Positions 5,082 to 11,726 of a stretch of 15,197 bases of DNA are shown piece by piece. A model generated the notes under the pieces. That model saw only the letters and a program-made list of their open reading frames with translations. It ran no database searches and was not told the origin of the DNA. Position numbers and translations under genes: made by a program. Origin of the DNA: MGOM01 sp035455265 (GTDB lineage: Bacteria > Chloroflexota > Anaerolineae > Anaerolineales > E44-bin32); contig DATIFK010000036.1 in assembly GCA_035455265.1 (NCBI GenBank), positions 1 through 15,197 on the forward strand, given 5' to 3'. How positions within the stretch are numbered: position 1 is the first letter of the stretch; each line of letters starts with the position of its first letter.

Positions 5082-6896
5082 ATGAGCCACGAACTCACAC
5101 TCACCCTCATCATCCTCGCTGTAGCGATCGTCCTCTTCCTCAGCGAACGACTGTCGGTCGACCTGGTCGCCCTGCTCGTGCTGCTCGCCCTGGGCTTCAG
5201 CCGGGTCCTGTCGCCGCAGGAAGTGTTTTCAGGCCTGAGCGATCCTGCCGTTATCACCATCCTGGGCGTCTTCGTCCTCGCGCACGGCCTGAACGTGACC
5301 GGGATCGCCGAGCGCGTGGGCACGTTGATCGTCCGGGCTGCCGGCGCCAGTGAGGTGCGCCTGACCACCGCCCTGATGTCGTCGGCGGCGTTTCTATCCT
5401 TGTTCATGAACAACATCGCCGTCGCCTCGATGCTTCTGCCGGCGACATTGACGGTCGCCAGGAAGGCCAAGGTCAAGCCGTCGAAGCTTCTGATTCCCCT
5501 GGCTTTCGGCACGTTGTTGGGCGGGATGGCGACGCTGTTCACAACGACCAACATCGTCGTCAGCACGATCCTGCGCTCCAACGGCTACCCGGGATTCGGA
5601 GTGCTGGATTTCGCGCCGGTGGGCCTGCCTCTGGTGGCGGCGGGGATTCTCTACATGACCTTGTGGGGCCGGCGAATGCTTCCCGCCGAGGCGTCGTCGG
5701 AACGGATCGATGTTATCCGCCAGGCGAAGGATGACTTGCTCAAAATGTATCAGCTGGGCGATCGCCTTTTCCGGGCGCGCATTCCGGCAGGCTCCTATCT
5801 GATCGGCAAGGGACTGGCGCAGAGCACACTGCGTGAGAAGTACGCCCTCAATCTGGTCGCCGTGGAACGCGACGGCAAAGTCGTTCTCGCCCCCATGCCG
5901 GACTTCATCCTTCATCAGGGTGACGTCATGTTGTTGGAGGGACGCCTCGAGGACTTTCGGCGCAGGGATGTCGAGCCCTACCTCGAGATTCTGCCGGCGC
6001 GCCCCTACGACGAAGGCGACCTGGAATCGGCCTCCAATGTCGTCGTCGAGGTGGTCCTGGCGCCCCGCTCCGAACTCATCGGCCGAACGTTGAAGGAAAC
6101 GCGCTTTCGCGAGAGGTACGGGATGGCGGTCCTCGCCATTTGGAATGGGGAACGAGTCATCCGCACCGGGCTTGCGGAATTGCGGCTGGCCTTCGGGGAT
6201 GCCCTGCTCCTGCAGGGAGCGCGCGATCGGTTGGCCCTGCTCCGTTCGGAACCCGATCTGATTGTGCTGAGCGACGACGCCGACCGGCCGGTCGAGGTAT
6301 CCAAGAAGGGTTGGCTTGCGACCGCCATCTTCGCCCTCAGCGTGCTCGTGGCCGCACTGGGCCCATTCCCCGTCGGCGAGGTGATGTTGGCCGGGGCTCT
6401 GCTCATGGTCATCACCAACGTCTTGACGATGGAGCAGGGCTACCGGGCGATCGACTGGAGAATCGTGTTCCTGGTGGCGGGGATGTTGCCGCTCGGGTTG
6501 GCGATGACCAAGACGGGTGCGACGACGCTCTTCGCCGACGCGCTGACACACGCCCTGACCCCCTACGGACCTCTGGCGCTCCTGCTGGGCTTGCTGACCG
6601 TCACGGTCCTGCTGTCGCAGGGCATGAAGGGTGCCGCCGTGTCAGCGGTGATGGCCCCGATCGCGATCCGGTCCGCCCAACAGTTCGGCGTCGACCCGCG
6701 GGCGATGGCCATGGGTGTCGCCCTGGCGACCTCGATGGCCTTCATGACGCCGCTCGGACACCCCGTGAACATCCTGATGATGGGGCCGGGCGGCTACCGT
6801 TTCCGCGACTTCTTCAAAGTGGGCCTGCCCCTGACTCTCCTCCTGTTCGCCGTGGCCATGGTGATTCTGCCGATCGTTTGGCCGCTGACCAACTAG
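5082..6896 (+). CDS. SLC13/DASS-type membrane transporter with two TrkA-C domains
   Basis: A 604-residue inner-membrane transporter of the ion transporter superfamily; relatives carry dicarboxylates, sulfate or phosphate, and the substrate here is unknown. The N-terminal half has about five membrane segments (residues 5-40, 55-75, 95-125, 135-165, 178-197), including the re-entrant motif SLFMNNIAVASMLLP and FTTTN. Residues about 218-300 and 318-395 are two cytosolic RCK-C/TrkA-C domains (YLIGKGLAQSTL and ELIGRTLKETRF starts, HQGDVMLLEG and FGDALLLQGA ends). The C-terminal half (410-602) repeats the membrane fold with PLGHPVNILMMGPGGY. The second re-entrant motif reads LLSQGMKGAAVSAVMAPIA, with K516-G517 where the first copy has Asn-Asn. 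The start ATG 5082 lacks a clear ribosome-binding site. The stop codon is followed without a gap by a heptad array. Confidence 0.9.
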   Translation: MSHELTLTLIILAVAIVLFLSERLSVDLVALLVLLALGFSRVLSPQEVFSGLSDPAVITILGVFVLAHGLNVTGIAERVGTLIVRAAGASEVRLTTALMSSAAFLSLFMNNIAVASMLLPATLTVARKAKVKPSKLLIPLAFGTLLGGMATLFTTTNIVVSTILRSNGYPGFGVLDFAPVGLPLVAAGILYMTLWGRRMLPAEASSERIDVIRQAKDDLLKMYQLGDRLFRARIPAGSYLIGKGLAQSTLREKYALNLVAVERDGKVVLAPMPDFILHQGDVMLLEGRLEDFRRRDVEPYLEILPARPYDEGDLESASNVVVEVVLAPRSELIGRTLKETRFRERYGMAVLAIWNGERVIRTGLAELRLAFGDALLLQGARDRLALLRSEPDLIVLSDDADRPVEVSKKGWLATAIFALSVLVAALGPFPVGEVMLAGALLMVITNVLTMEQGYRAIDWRIVFLVAGMLPLGLAMTKTGATTLFADALTHALTPYGPLALLLGLLTVTVLLSQGMKGAAVSAVMAPIAIRSAQQFGVDPRAMAMGVALATSMAFMTPLGHPVNILMMGPGGYRFRDFFKVGLPLTLLLFAVAMVILPIVWPLTN

Positions 6897-6980
6897 TCGT
6901 CAGTCGTCAGTTTTCAGTTGTCAGTCGTCCGCCATCTGCCGTCCGCCGTCCGCCGACCGCCGTCGGTTGTCCGTCGTCAG
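6897..6980. repeat. Degenerate heptanucleotide array, consensus YYGTCMG (12 units)
   Basis: Twelve units in perfect 7-bp register, among them TCGTCAG (3), TTGTCAG, TTTTCAG, CCGTCCG (2), CCGACCG, CCGTCGG and TTGTCCG. The first base follows directly after the transporter stop codon (6894-6896). The gap 6897-7158 has three such arrays plus a 21-bp-spaced repeat and no gene. Confidence 0.92.
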
Positions 6981-7013
6981 ACGAGGGATTGACCTGGTTG
7001 CGCCTCGCAGCTA

Positions 7014-7055
7014 GGAGACTGCGGACTGTGGACTGGTAACTGGTAACAGGTAACT
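7014..7055. repeat. Degenerate heptanucleotide array, GGTAACT/GTGGACT type (6 units)
   Basis: GGAGACT, GCGGACT, GTGGACT, GGTAACT, GGTAACA and GGTAACT at exact 7-bp spacing. Confidence 0.88.
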
Positions 7056-7066
7056 GGTCCTTCGAC

Positions 7067-7097
7067 TTCGGCGCCTCGCCCTTCAGGTTCGGCGCCT
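7067..7097. repeat. Direct repeat TTCGGCGCCT, copies 21 bp apart
   Basis: TTCGGCGCCT occurs at 7067-7076 and 7088-7097. The 21-bp period is three heptads, so this looks like part of the same repeat behaviour with a longer unit. Confidence 0.7.
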
Positions 7098-7121
7098 TCG
7101 CTCAGGATGGAAGGACGGAGC

Positions 7122-7156
7122 GGGCAGCTGGGAGCTGGGAGCCGGCGGCCGGCAGC
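7122..7156. repeat. Degenerate heptanucleotide array, TGGGAGC type (5 units)
   Basis: GGGCAGC, TGGGAGC, TGGGAGC, CGGCGGC and CGGCAGC at 7-bp spacing, ending two bases before the stop codon of the minus-strand gamma subunit gene (7159-7161). Confidence 0.85.
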
Positions 7157-7158
7157 CC

Positions 7159-7713
7159 CTACGCCGGCACCAGCTGCTCCCGCGCCAGTTCCGCACCGCG
7201 GCGAAGGGCCTGCAAGTTGGCCGGCACGAGCTTGCGCCGATGCTCGGCGATGTGGTGTTCCAGCGCCGTGCCGACCGCCTCGAGGGTGAAGATCGGAGAG
7301 GCCTCGAGGTAGGCGCCCAGAAGCACCATGTTCGCCAGACGCTTGTCGGCGATCGCCTCGGCCTCTTCGCTGGCATGGATCATCAGCGCCGTCAGATCGC
7401 TCCGCTGAACCTGCCGGTCCACCAGGGACGAGTTCACCACCAGGAGCCCGTCCTTGCGGACCAGGGGCTCGTACCTCTCGAGCGAGGGTATGTTCATGAC
7501 GATGGCCGCCGCCGGATGGCGGACGATGGGAGATCCGATCTCGTCGTCGCTGATGATCACGGTGCAGTGGGCGGTTCCGCCGCGCATCTCGGGGCCGTAG
7601 GACGGAATCCAGGTGACATGCCGCCCGGCTTCCAGGCCACTGTAGGCCAGCACCTGGCCGGCGAAGAGAGCCCCCTGTCCGCCAAATCCGGAAAGGACAA
7701 TCTCCGTCTGCAT
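7159..7713 (-). CDS. 2-oxoacid:ferredoxin oxidoreductase, gamma subunit
   Basis: Gamma subunit (184 residues) of a CoA-dependent 2-oxoacid:ferredoxin oxidoreductase; this domain is thought to bind CoA. It starts with the family motif SGFGGQGALFAGQVLAYSGL (residues 8-27) followed by SYGPEMRGGTAHCTV (38-52), both diagnostic. Start ATG 7713 lies two bases after the beta stop, so it is the last gene of a tightly packed operon. The frame stays open far upstream of 7713 (to about 8010) inside the beta gene, but that extension has no family similarity. Its stop is next to a heptad array. Confidence 0.93.
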   Translation of the reverse strand: MQTEIVLSGFGGQGALFAGQVLAYSGLEAGRHVTWIPSYGPEMRGGTAHCTVIISDDEIGSPIVRHPAAAIVMNIPSLERYEPLVRKDGLLVVNSSLVDRQVQRSDLTALMIHASEEAEAIADKRLANMVLLGAYLEASPIFTLEAVGTALEHHIAEHRRKLVPANLQALRRGAELAREQLVPA

Positions 7714-7715
7714 CG

Positions 7716-8507
7716 TCACCCTTGCTCCCCGTCGCGACGCCCGTCGCCGATGGCCGGGTGGACCTTGTAGTCGCCCAGCGGGAAGGCCGGCAGCATGTGC
7801 TGCTCGATGAACCCGAGAGCCTCCTGAGGAGGGATCCCCCAGTTGGTCGGGCAGCTTGAGAGCAGCTCGACCATGGAGAATCCCAGGCCCATCCGCTGTA
7901 CTTCGAAAGCCCGACGGAGCGCCTTCTTCGCCTTGCGGATGTTGGCGACGTCGTGGAGGCTGCGCCGCACGATGTAGGCCGCGCCGTCCATCTGGCTCAG
8001 GACTTCGCACATGCGCAGCGGGAAGCCGTGCACCTCCACGTCGCGGCCGAGCGGGGTGGAGGTGGTCTTCTGGCCCGGCAGCGTCGTGGGCGCCATCTGG
8101 CCGCCCGTCATTCCATAGATCGCGTTGTTGATGAAGATCACCGTGATGCCTTCGCCGCGACCGGCGACGTGCAGGATCTCGCCGGCGCCGATCGACGCCA
8201 GGTCGCCGTCGCCCTGGTAGGTAAAGACGATCTTGTCCGGGCTGACGCGCTTGATCCCAGTGGCCATGGCCGGGGCGCGGCCGTGGGCGGCCTCGGCGAA
8301 GTCCATGTTGAAGTAGTTGTAGGCAAAGACCGAGCAGCCGACCGGGGCGACGCCGATAGTGTCCTCCCGCACGCCCATCTCGTCGATCACCTCCGCCACG
8401 AGGCGATGGGCGACGCCGTGGGTGCAGCCGGGGCAGTAATGTGTGTGCACCGGCAAAAGGCTTTCCGGTCGGCTGTAGACGATCTGTTCGACCATGTCCG
8501 TCGGCAC
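7716..8507 (-). CDS. 2-oxoacid:ferredoxin oxidoreductase, beta subunit (TPP-binding)
   Basis: Catalytic subunit (263 residues) holding thiamine pyrophosphate and a [4Fe-4S] cluster. The TPP/Mg motif is G99DGD102 followed by the Asn pair N127-N128 in VIFINNAIYGMTGGQ. Candidate cluster ligands are C25 and C28 (HYCPGCTHG), C58 (PVGCSVFAYNYFN) and C219 (SSCPTNWG), as in known oxidoreductases of this group. The likely start is GTG 8507, five bases after a GGAGG (8517-8513); ATG 8495 is 17 bases from it. Thirteen bases separate it from the alpha stop. Confidence 0.93.
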   Translation of the reverse strand: MPTDMVEQIVYSRPESLLPVHTHYCPGCTHGVAHRLVAEVIDEMGVREDTIGVAPVGCSVFAYNYFNMDFAEAAHGRAPAMATGIKRVSPDKIVFTYQGDGDLASIGAGEILHVAGRGEGITVIFINNAIYGMTGGQMAPTTLPGQKTTSTPLGRDVEVHGFPLRMCEVLSQMDGAAYIVRRSLHDVANIRKAKKALRRAFEVQRMGLGFSMVELLSSCPTNWGIPPQEALGFIEQHMLPAFPLGDYKVHPAIGDGRRDGEQG

Positions 8508-8520
8508 GCGTTCCTCCGGG

Positions 8521-9594
8521 TCAGGCGCCCGCGCCGCGTTCGGCGTGCAGCTTTCGGATTTCTTCGAGGATCTCGTCGGGCATCGGGGTCATCCCGCCCA
8601 TCCGGCCGTAGAAGCGAATCGGGACACGGCCGAGAGCGCCCAGGCGCACATCCTCCAACATCTGGCCGGAATTCATCTCGACGACGAGGATGGAGCGTAC
8701 CGTTTCGGCCAGCCGGCGGACGTGGTCGTAAGGGAACGGGTACAACGAAATCGGGCGCAGCAAGCCGACGCGGATGCCTTCGGCGCGCGCCTGCTGGATC
8801 GCCGAGTAGGCGATTCGGCCGGAGGTCCCGAAGGCCACCACGCCGATGTCGGCGTCGTCCAAGAGCACCTCGCGCGCCCGAACCTCGTGGGCCTCGATCT
8901 CCCGCTGCTTGGCCTGCAACTGCTGGTTGAAGATTTCTTCCTTGACGGGGTCGATGTAGATGGACGAAATGAGATTGGGTTTGCGGTTGCGAGCGCCGGT
9001 CAGCGCCCAGGCCGGCCGTTCGGAGGCGGCCCGCACCGCTCGCATCGGAGGCAGTTCGGCCGGCTCCATCATCTGGCCGAGGTTGCCGTCGGTCAGCACG
9101 ACAACGATGCAGCGATACTTCTCGGCCAGGTCGAAGGCCTCGTAGGTGAGGTCGATCAACTCCTGGACCGTGGCCGGCGCCAGAACGATCGGCCGGTAGT
9201 CGCCGTGCCCCCCGCCCTTGACGATCTGGTTGTAGTCCCCCTGAGACGGGGCGATGTTGCCCAGGCCCGGGCCGCCACGCATGACGTCGACCAGGACGAC
9301 GGGGACCTCCGAGCCGGCGATGTAGGACAGTCCTTCCATCATCAGGCTGACGCCCGGCGACGAAGACGAGCTCATAACCCGCACCCCGGCGCAGGCCGCC
9401 CCGTAAACCATGTTGACCGCCGCCACCTCGCTCTCAGCCTGGAGGAAGACGCGGCCGAGCTCGGGCATGCGGGCGGCCATGTGCTCGAGGGCTTCCGTCT
9501 GCGGCGTGATCGGGTAGCCGAAGTAGGCCTCGCATCCGGCCCGCACAGCCGCTTCGGCGAACGCCCGGTTGCCCTCCAGCAGCTCTTTGGCCAT
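8521..9594 (-). CDS. vorB: 2-oxoacid:ferredoxin oxidoreductase, alpha subunit (VorB/KorA type)
   Basis: Alpha subunit of 357 residues containing the pyrimidine-binding domain I (GYPITPQTEALEHMA, residues 26-40) and the motif SSSSSPGVSLMMEGLSYIAG (75-94), VMRGGPGLGNIAPSQGDY (104-121), GGGHGDYR (127-134), then domain II from about 250. The motif RGGPGLGN and its context match the VorB/KorA group, which act on branched-chain 2-oxoacids or 2-oxoglutarate rather than pyruvate; the exact substrate cannot be told here. Start ATG 9594 has AGGAGG five bases upstream, overlapping the delta stop; the in-frame TTG at 9612 is less likely. Confidence 0.92.
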   Translation of the reverse strand: MAKELLEGNRAFAEAAVRAGCEAYFGYPITPQTEALEHMAARMPELGRVFLQAESEVAAVNMVYGAACAGVRVMSSSSSPGVSLMMEGLSYIAGSEVPVVLVDVMRGGPGLGNIAPSQGDYNQIVKGGGHGDYRPIVLAPATVQELIDLTYEAFDLAEKYRCIVVVLTDGNLGQMMEPAELPPMRAVRAASERPAWALTGARNRKPNLISSIYIDPVKEEIFNQQLQAKQREIEAHEVRAREVLLDDADIGVVAFGTSGRIAYSAIQQARAEGIRVGLLRPISLYPFPYDHVRRLAETVRSILVVEMNSGQMLEDVRLGALGRVPIRFYGRMGGMTPMPDEILEEIRKLHAERGAGA

Positions 9595-9604
9595 CCGGGC
9601 CTCC

Positions 9605-9853
9605 TCAGCCAACCTCGACGGGGCTCTTCGCCGCCACCCAGCGGTAGACGGTGATCGCCGCCTCGGGGCAAATGACGCTGCAAATCGCGCAGCCCGTGCA
9701 CGCCGTCTCCGGGTCGACCAGGGCTGCGGGATGGTATCCCTTGGGAGTGAACCGGTCCATCGACATGTGCAAGAGGCTCTTGGGGCAGACGGTCGTGCAA
9801 AGCTCGCATCCTTTGCACAGGACCTCGTCGATGGTGATACGTCCTTTGGCCAT
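9605..9853 (-). CDS. 2-oxoacid:ferredoxin oxidoreductase, delta subunit (2x[4Fe-4S] ferredoxin)
   Basis: An 82-residue ferredoxin-like electron carrier with two [4Fe-4S] motifs: C13-x2-C16-x2-C19-x3-C23P and C52-x2-C55-x2-C58-x3-C62P. It passes electrons from the beta subunit cluster to free ferredoxin. It is first in the operon (delta-alpha-beta-gamma, the order usual for kor/vor-type operons). Start ATG 9853 is supported by GGGAGG seven bases upstream (9866-9861). The 248 bp upstream has no clear promoter. Confidence 0.94.
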   Translation of the reverse strand: MAKGRITIDEVLCKGCELCTTVCPKSLLHMSMDRFTPKGYHPAALVDPETACTGCAICSVICPEAAITVYRWVAAKSPVEVG

Positions 9854-9995
9854 ACGCGCGCCTCCCAGACCCACCAGGACCACGATAGCCCCGCGCTAGG
9901 TCATGCGGGAGTGCCGACCGTCACACCCACCCCATACAAACTTCATGTACCCGAAAACTCGGAGATGACATGGACGGGGCCCCCGCCCTCCGGAT

Positions 9996-10039
9996 CCTGA
10001 CCGCTTCGGGCGTTTCAGGCGGTCGGAGGTGGCCACCTC
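9996..10039. other. Inverted repeats between the beta-lactamase-like gene and the oxidoreductase operon
   Basis: Two overlapping 5-6 bp inverted repeats are mutually exclusive: CCTGA (9996-10000)/TCAGG (10015-10019) and GACCGC (9999-10004)/GCGGTC (10019-10024). Next to them is a perfect 14-bp palindrome, GAGGTGGCCACCTC (10026-10039). No T-run follows on either strand, so this is not a standard terminator. The rest of 9854-10101 holds nothing I can name. Confidence 0.4.
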
Positions 10040-10101
10040 ATCCCTGCCTCAGATGGAGGGCGAGGGGGATGGGAAGCCACGAGGCCTGGCAGATCTTCCG
10101 G

Positions 10102-11577
10102 CTACGGAGCAGAGGGAGGGTTGAAGAAGTTGTAGACGGCGCGTGAGAGATCGGTGATCAGGTCGGAGGTGGGCCCAAAGATCATTTCGGGGCTGTCCCA
10201 CAGGAAGATGACGACGACATAGTCGCCGCCCGGGGAGTAGACAACGGCGGCATCGCCGATCGAGTCCAGCGGGGAATCCGTCCAGCCGTGTTTGTGCGCC
10301 ACGCGAGTGCCCTCGGGCACACCGGCTTCGATGAGGATGCCGATCTTGTTCTCGGCCAGCAGGTCGAGCATGTGTTGGCATTCCGCCGGCCGGATCAGAC
10401 CGGGTTCGGCGGCCAGCAGGCTTCCGCCACCCTTCGCACACGCATAGATGTCGCCCAGGAGGGATCCGATGTCGGTGGCCGTCGTCTGGTTATACCGGTC
10501 GGGCTGGGTGTTGATGTCCTGGCGGCTGTTGGCCGGGGTCTGATAGCTCCACAGCAACGGAGCACCCAGGTGGAAGTAGCCGGCGATGAAGGTGTTCTGG
10601 AGCCCCAGGTCGTCCTGCAGGACGTCGGTCACCACAAGCGGGCCGCGGTCGACGCTGATGCGTTCCATCAGCCAGTCGGCCGGGTCGTTGCCGGACAGGG
10701 TGATCATCTCCGTCAGCCACCGGTCGGCCTCCTCATCGAAAGGGCCGTCGAAGTAGCGGTAGAACGCGGTCATGATCCCGATCTTGATGATCGAGGCGGC
10801 GGTGAAGGCTGGATCCGGCTCGGAGGCGATACGCTGGTTGCGATAGTAGGTCAGATGCAGGTCGTCCCCGGTGCGCAGGTCTCGGATGTAGACGGCGGCC
10901 AGCCCGTCGAACTGGGCGACGTCGATGATCTGTCGCAGCAGAGTCTGGAGGGTATCCATGGTCGGCCGCGTCGGCGCGCCGGTGACGATGGGCAGGTTGA
11001 CGCGGCGCCCCGCCGGGCTGGCGAGCACTTCACCGACAAGCTCTCGCGAGCGGGCGATGTCCAACACCAAACCGGGCTGGCCGGGAAGGAAGTTCGGGCT
11101 GCCGGGGACGGGCTGCGACGGCGTCGGCGGCTCGTCGTAACGCGCCGCGACGTCGCGCAGGACCGTTTCCAGCTGCGACTGGGAGTACTCCAGCCGGACG
11201 GGGATGTCGATCGGCTCGCTGGGACGATTCCATAGAAAGTCCCAGAACCCGGACCAGAACTCGGTGCCCGTTCGGGCCAGCTCGGCGGCGGCCATCATCG
11301 ACTCGGTGTCGAGCTGGAATCCCGCGCTGGCGGGGGTCATCAGGATGATGTTCTGCCCGTAGTGAAGCTCGACGGGCTGTCCGTACGTCTGGAGCAGCCG
11401 CTCGATGGCTTCCGTCTGATCCAGCCCCCCGACGGGCACGCCGGCGATGGTCATGCCGCGCGGCATTCGGGCGCGCTGCGCGCTGTACGCGACCAGCTCG
11501 AAGAAGAACGTCGCCAGGGCCGCCAGAAGCAAGCCGACGGACACCCAGCGAAGGAGATTCGGACCGCTTCGACTCAC
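10102..11577 (-). CDS. Membrane-anchored YoaR-domain plus class A beta-lactamase-like serine hydrolase
   Basis: A 491-residue envelope protein. Residues 12-32 are a membrane helix, so the rest probably faces outward. Residues about 40-190 resemble the putative peptidoglycan-binding YoaR domain (IAGVPVGGLDQTEAIERLL, then FWSGFWDFLWN). Residues about 220-480 are a class A beta-lactamase/penicillin-binding fold: S262-I-I-K265 (SxxK nucleophile motif in AASIIKIG), S295-G-N297 (SDN-like) and K429-H-G431 (KTG-like). I do not find a clear Glu166-type omega-loop residue, so it is more likely a cell-wall enzyme or sensor than an antibiotic-resistance enzyme. The only reachable start is GTG 11577, without a Shine-Dalgarno, 14 nt from the predicted transcript start. 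Between its promoter and valS there is a heptad array. Confidence 0.85.
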   Translation of the reverse strand: MSRSGPNLLRWVSVGLLLAALATFFFELVAYSAQRARMPRGMTIAGVPVGGLDQTEAIERLLQTYGQPVELHYGQNIILMTPASAGFQLDTESMMAAAELARTGTEFWSGFWDFLWNRPSEPIDIPVRLEYSQSQLETVLRDVAARYDEPPTPSQPVPGSPNFLPGQPGLVLDIARSRELVGEVLASPAGRRVNLPIVTGAPTRPTMDTLQTLLRQIIDVAQFDGLAAVYIRDLRTGDDLHLTYYRNQRIASEPDPAFTAASIIKIGIMTAFYRYFDGPFDEEADRWLTEMITLSGNDPADWLMERISVDRGPLVVTDVLQDDLGLQNTFIAGYFHLGAPLLWSYQTPANSRQDINTQPDRYNQTTATDIGSLLGDIYACAKGGGSLLAAEPGLIRPAECQHMLDLLAENKIGILIEAGVPEGTRVAHKHGWTDSPLDSIGDAAVVYSPGGDYVVVIFLWDSPEMIFGPTSDLITDLSRAVYNFFNPPSAP

Positions 11578-11597
11578 GGGACTACCAAGGGCGCGGC

Positions 11598-11606
11598 AGT
11601 ATACCA
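11598..11606 (-). promoter_or_regulatory. Extended -10 promoter of the beta-lactamase-like gene
   Basis: On the minus strand, TGG followed by TATACT (11603-11598) gives TG-N-TATACT. No good -35 box is seen, as is usual for extended -10 promoters. Transcription near 11591 would leave about 14 nt before GTG 11577. Confidence 0.55.
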
Positions 11607-11696
11607 GAACTGACCAGCCTGCAGCCGCCCGCTACCAGCCGTCAGCCAACCGAAGGTAGGATGGGACGAGGCGCGGCCGTGCGTGGAGCCTTCTCC

Positions 11697-11724
11697 GAGC
11701 TGGGAGCTGGAAGCGGGCCGCGGG
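11697..11724. repeat. Short heptanucleotide array, GAGCTGG type (4 units)
   Basis: GAGCTGG, GAGCTGG, AAGCGGG and CCGCGGG at 7-bp spacing, ending two bases from the valS stop codon (11727-11729). Confidence 0.75.
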
Positions 11725-11726
11725 CT

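Noticed and set aside
4334..5581. 415-codon open frame on the minus strand
   Set aside because: Antisense to the zinc-ribbon and transporter genes, both of which have clear family motifs.
8494..9654. 386-codon open frame on the plus strand
   Set aside because: Antisense to the oxidoreductase alpha gene, which has diagnostic motifs and a ribosome-binding site.
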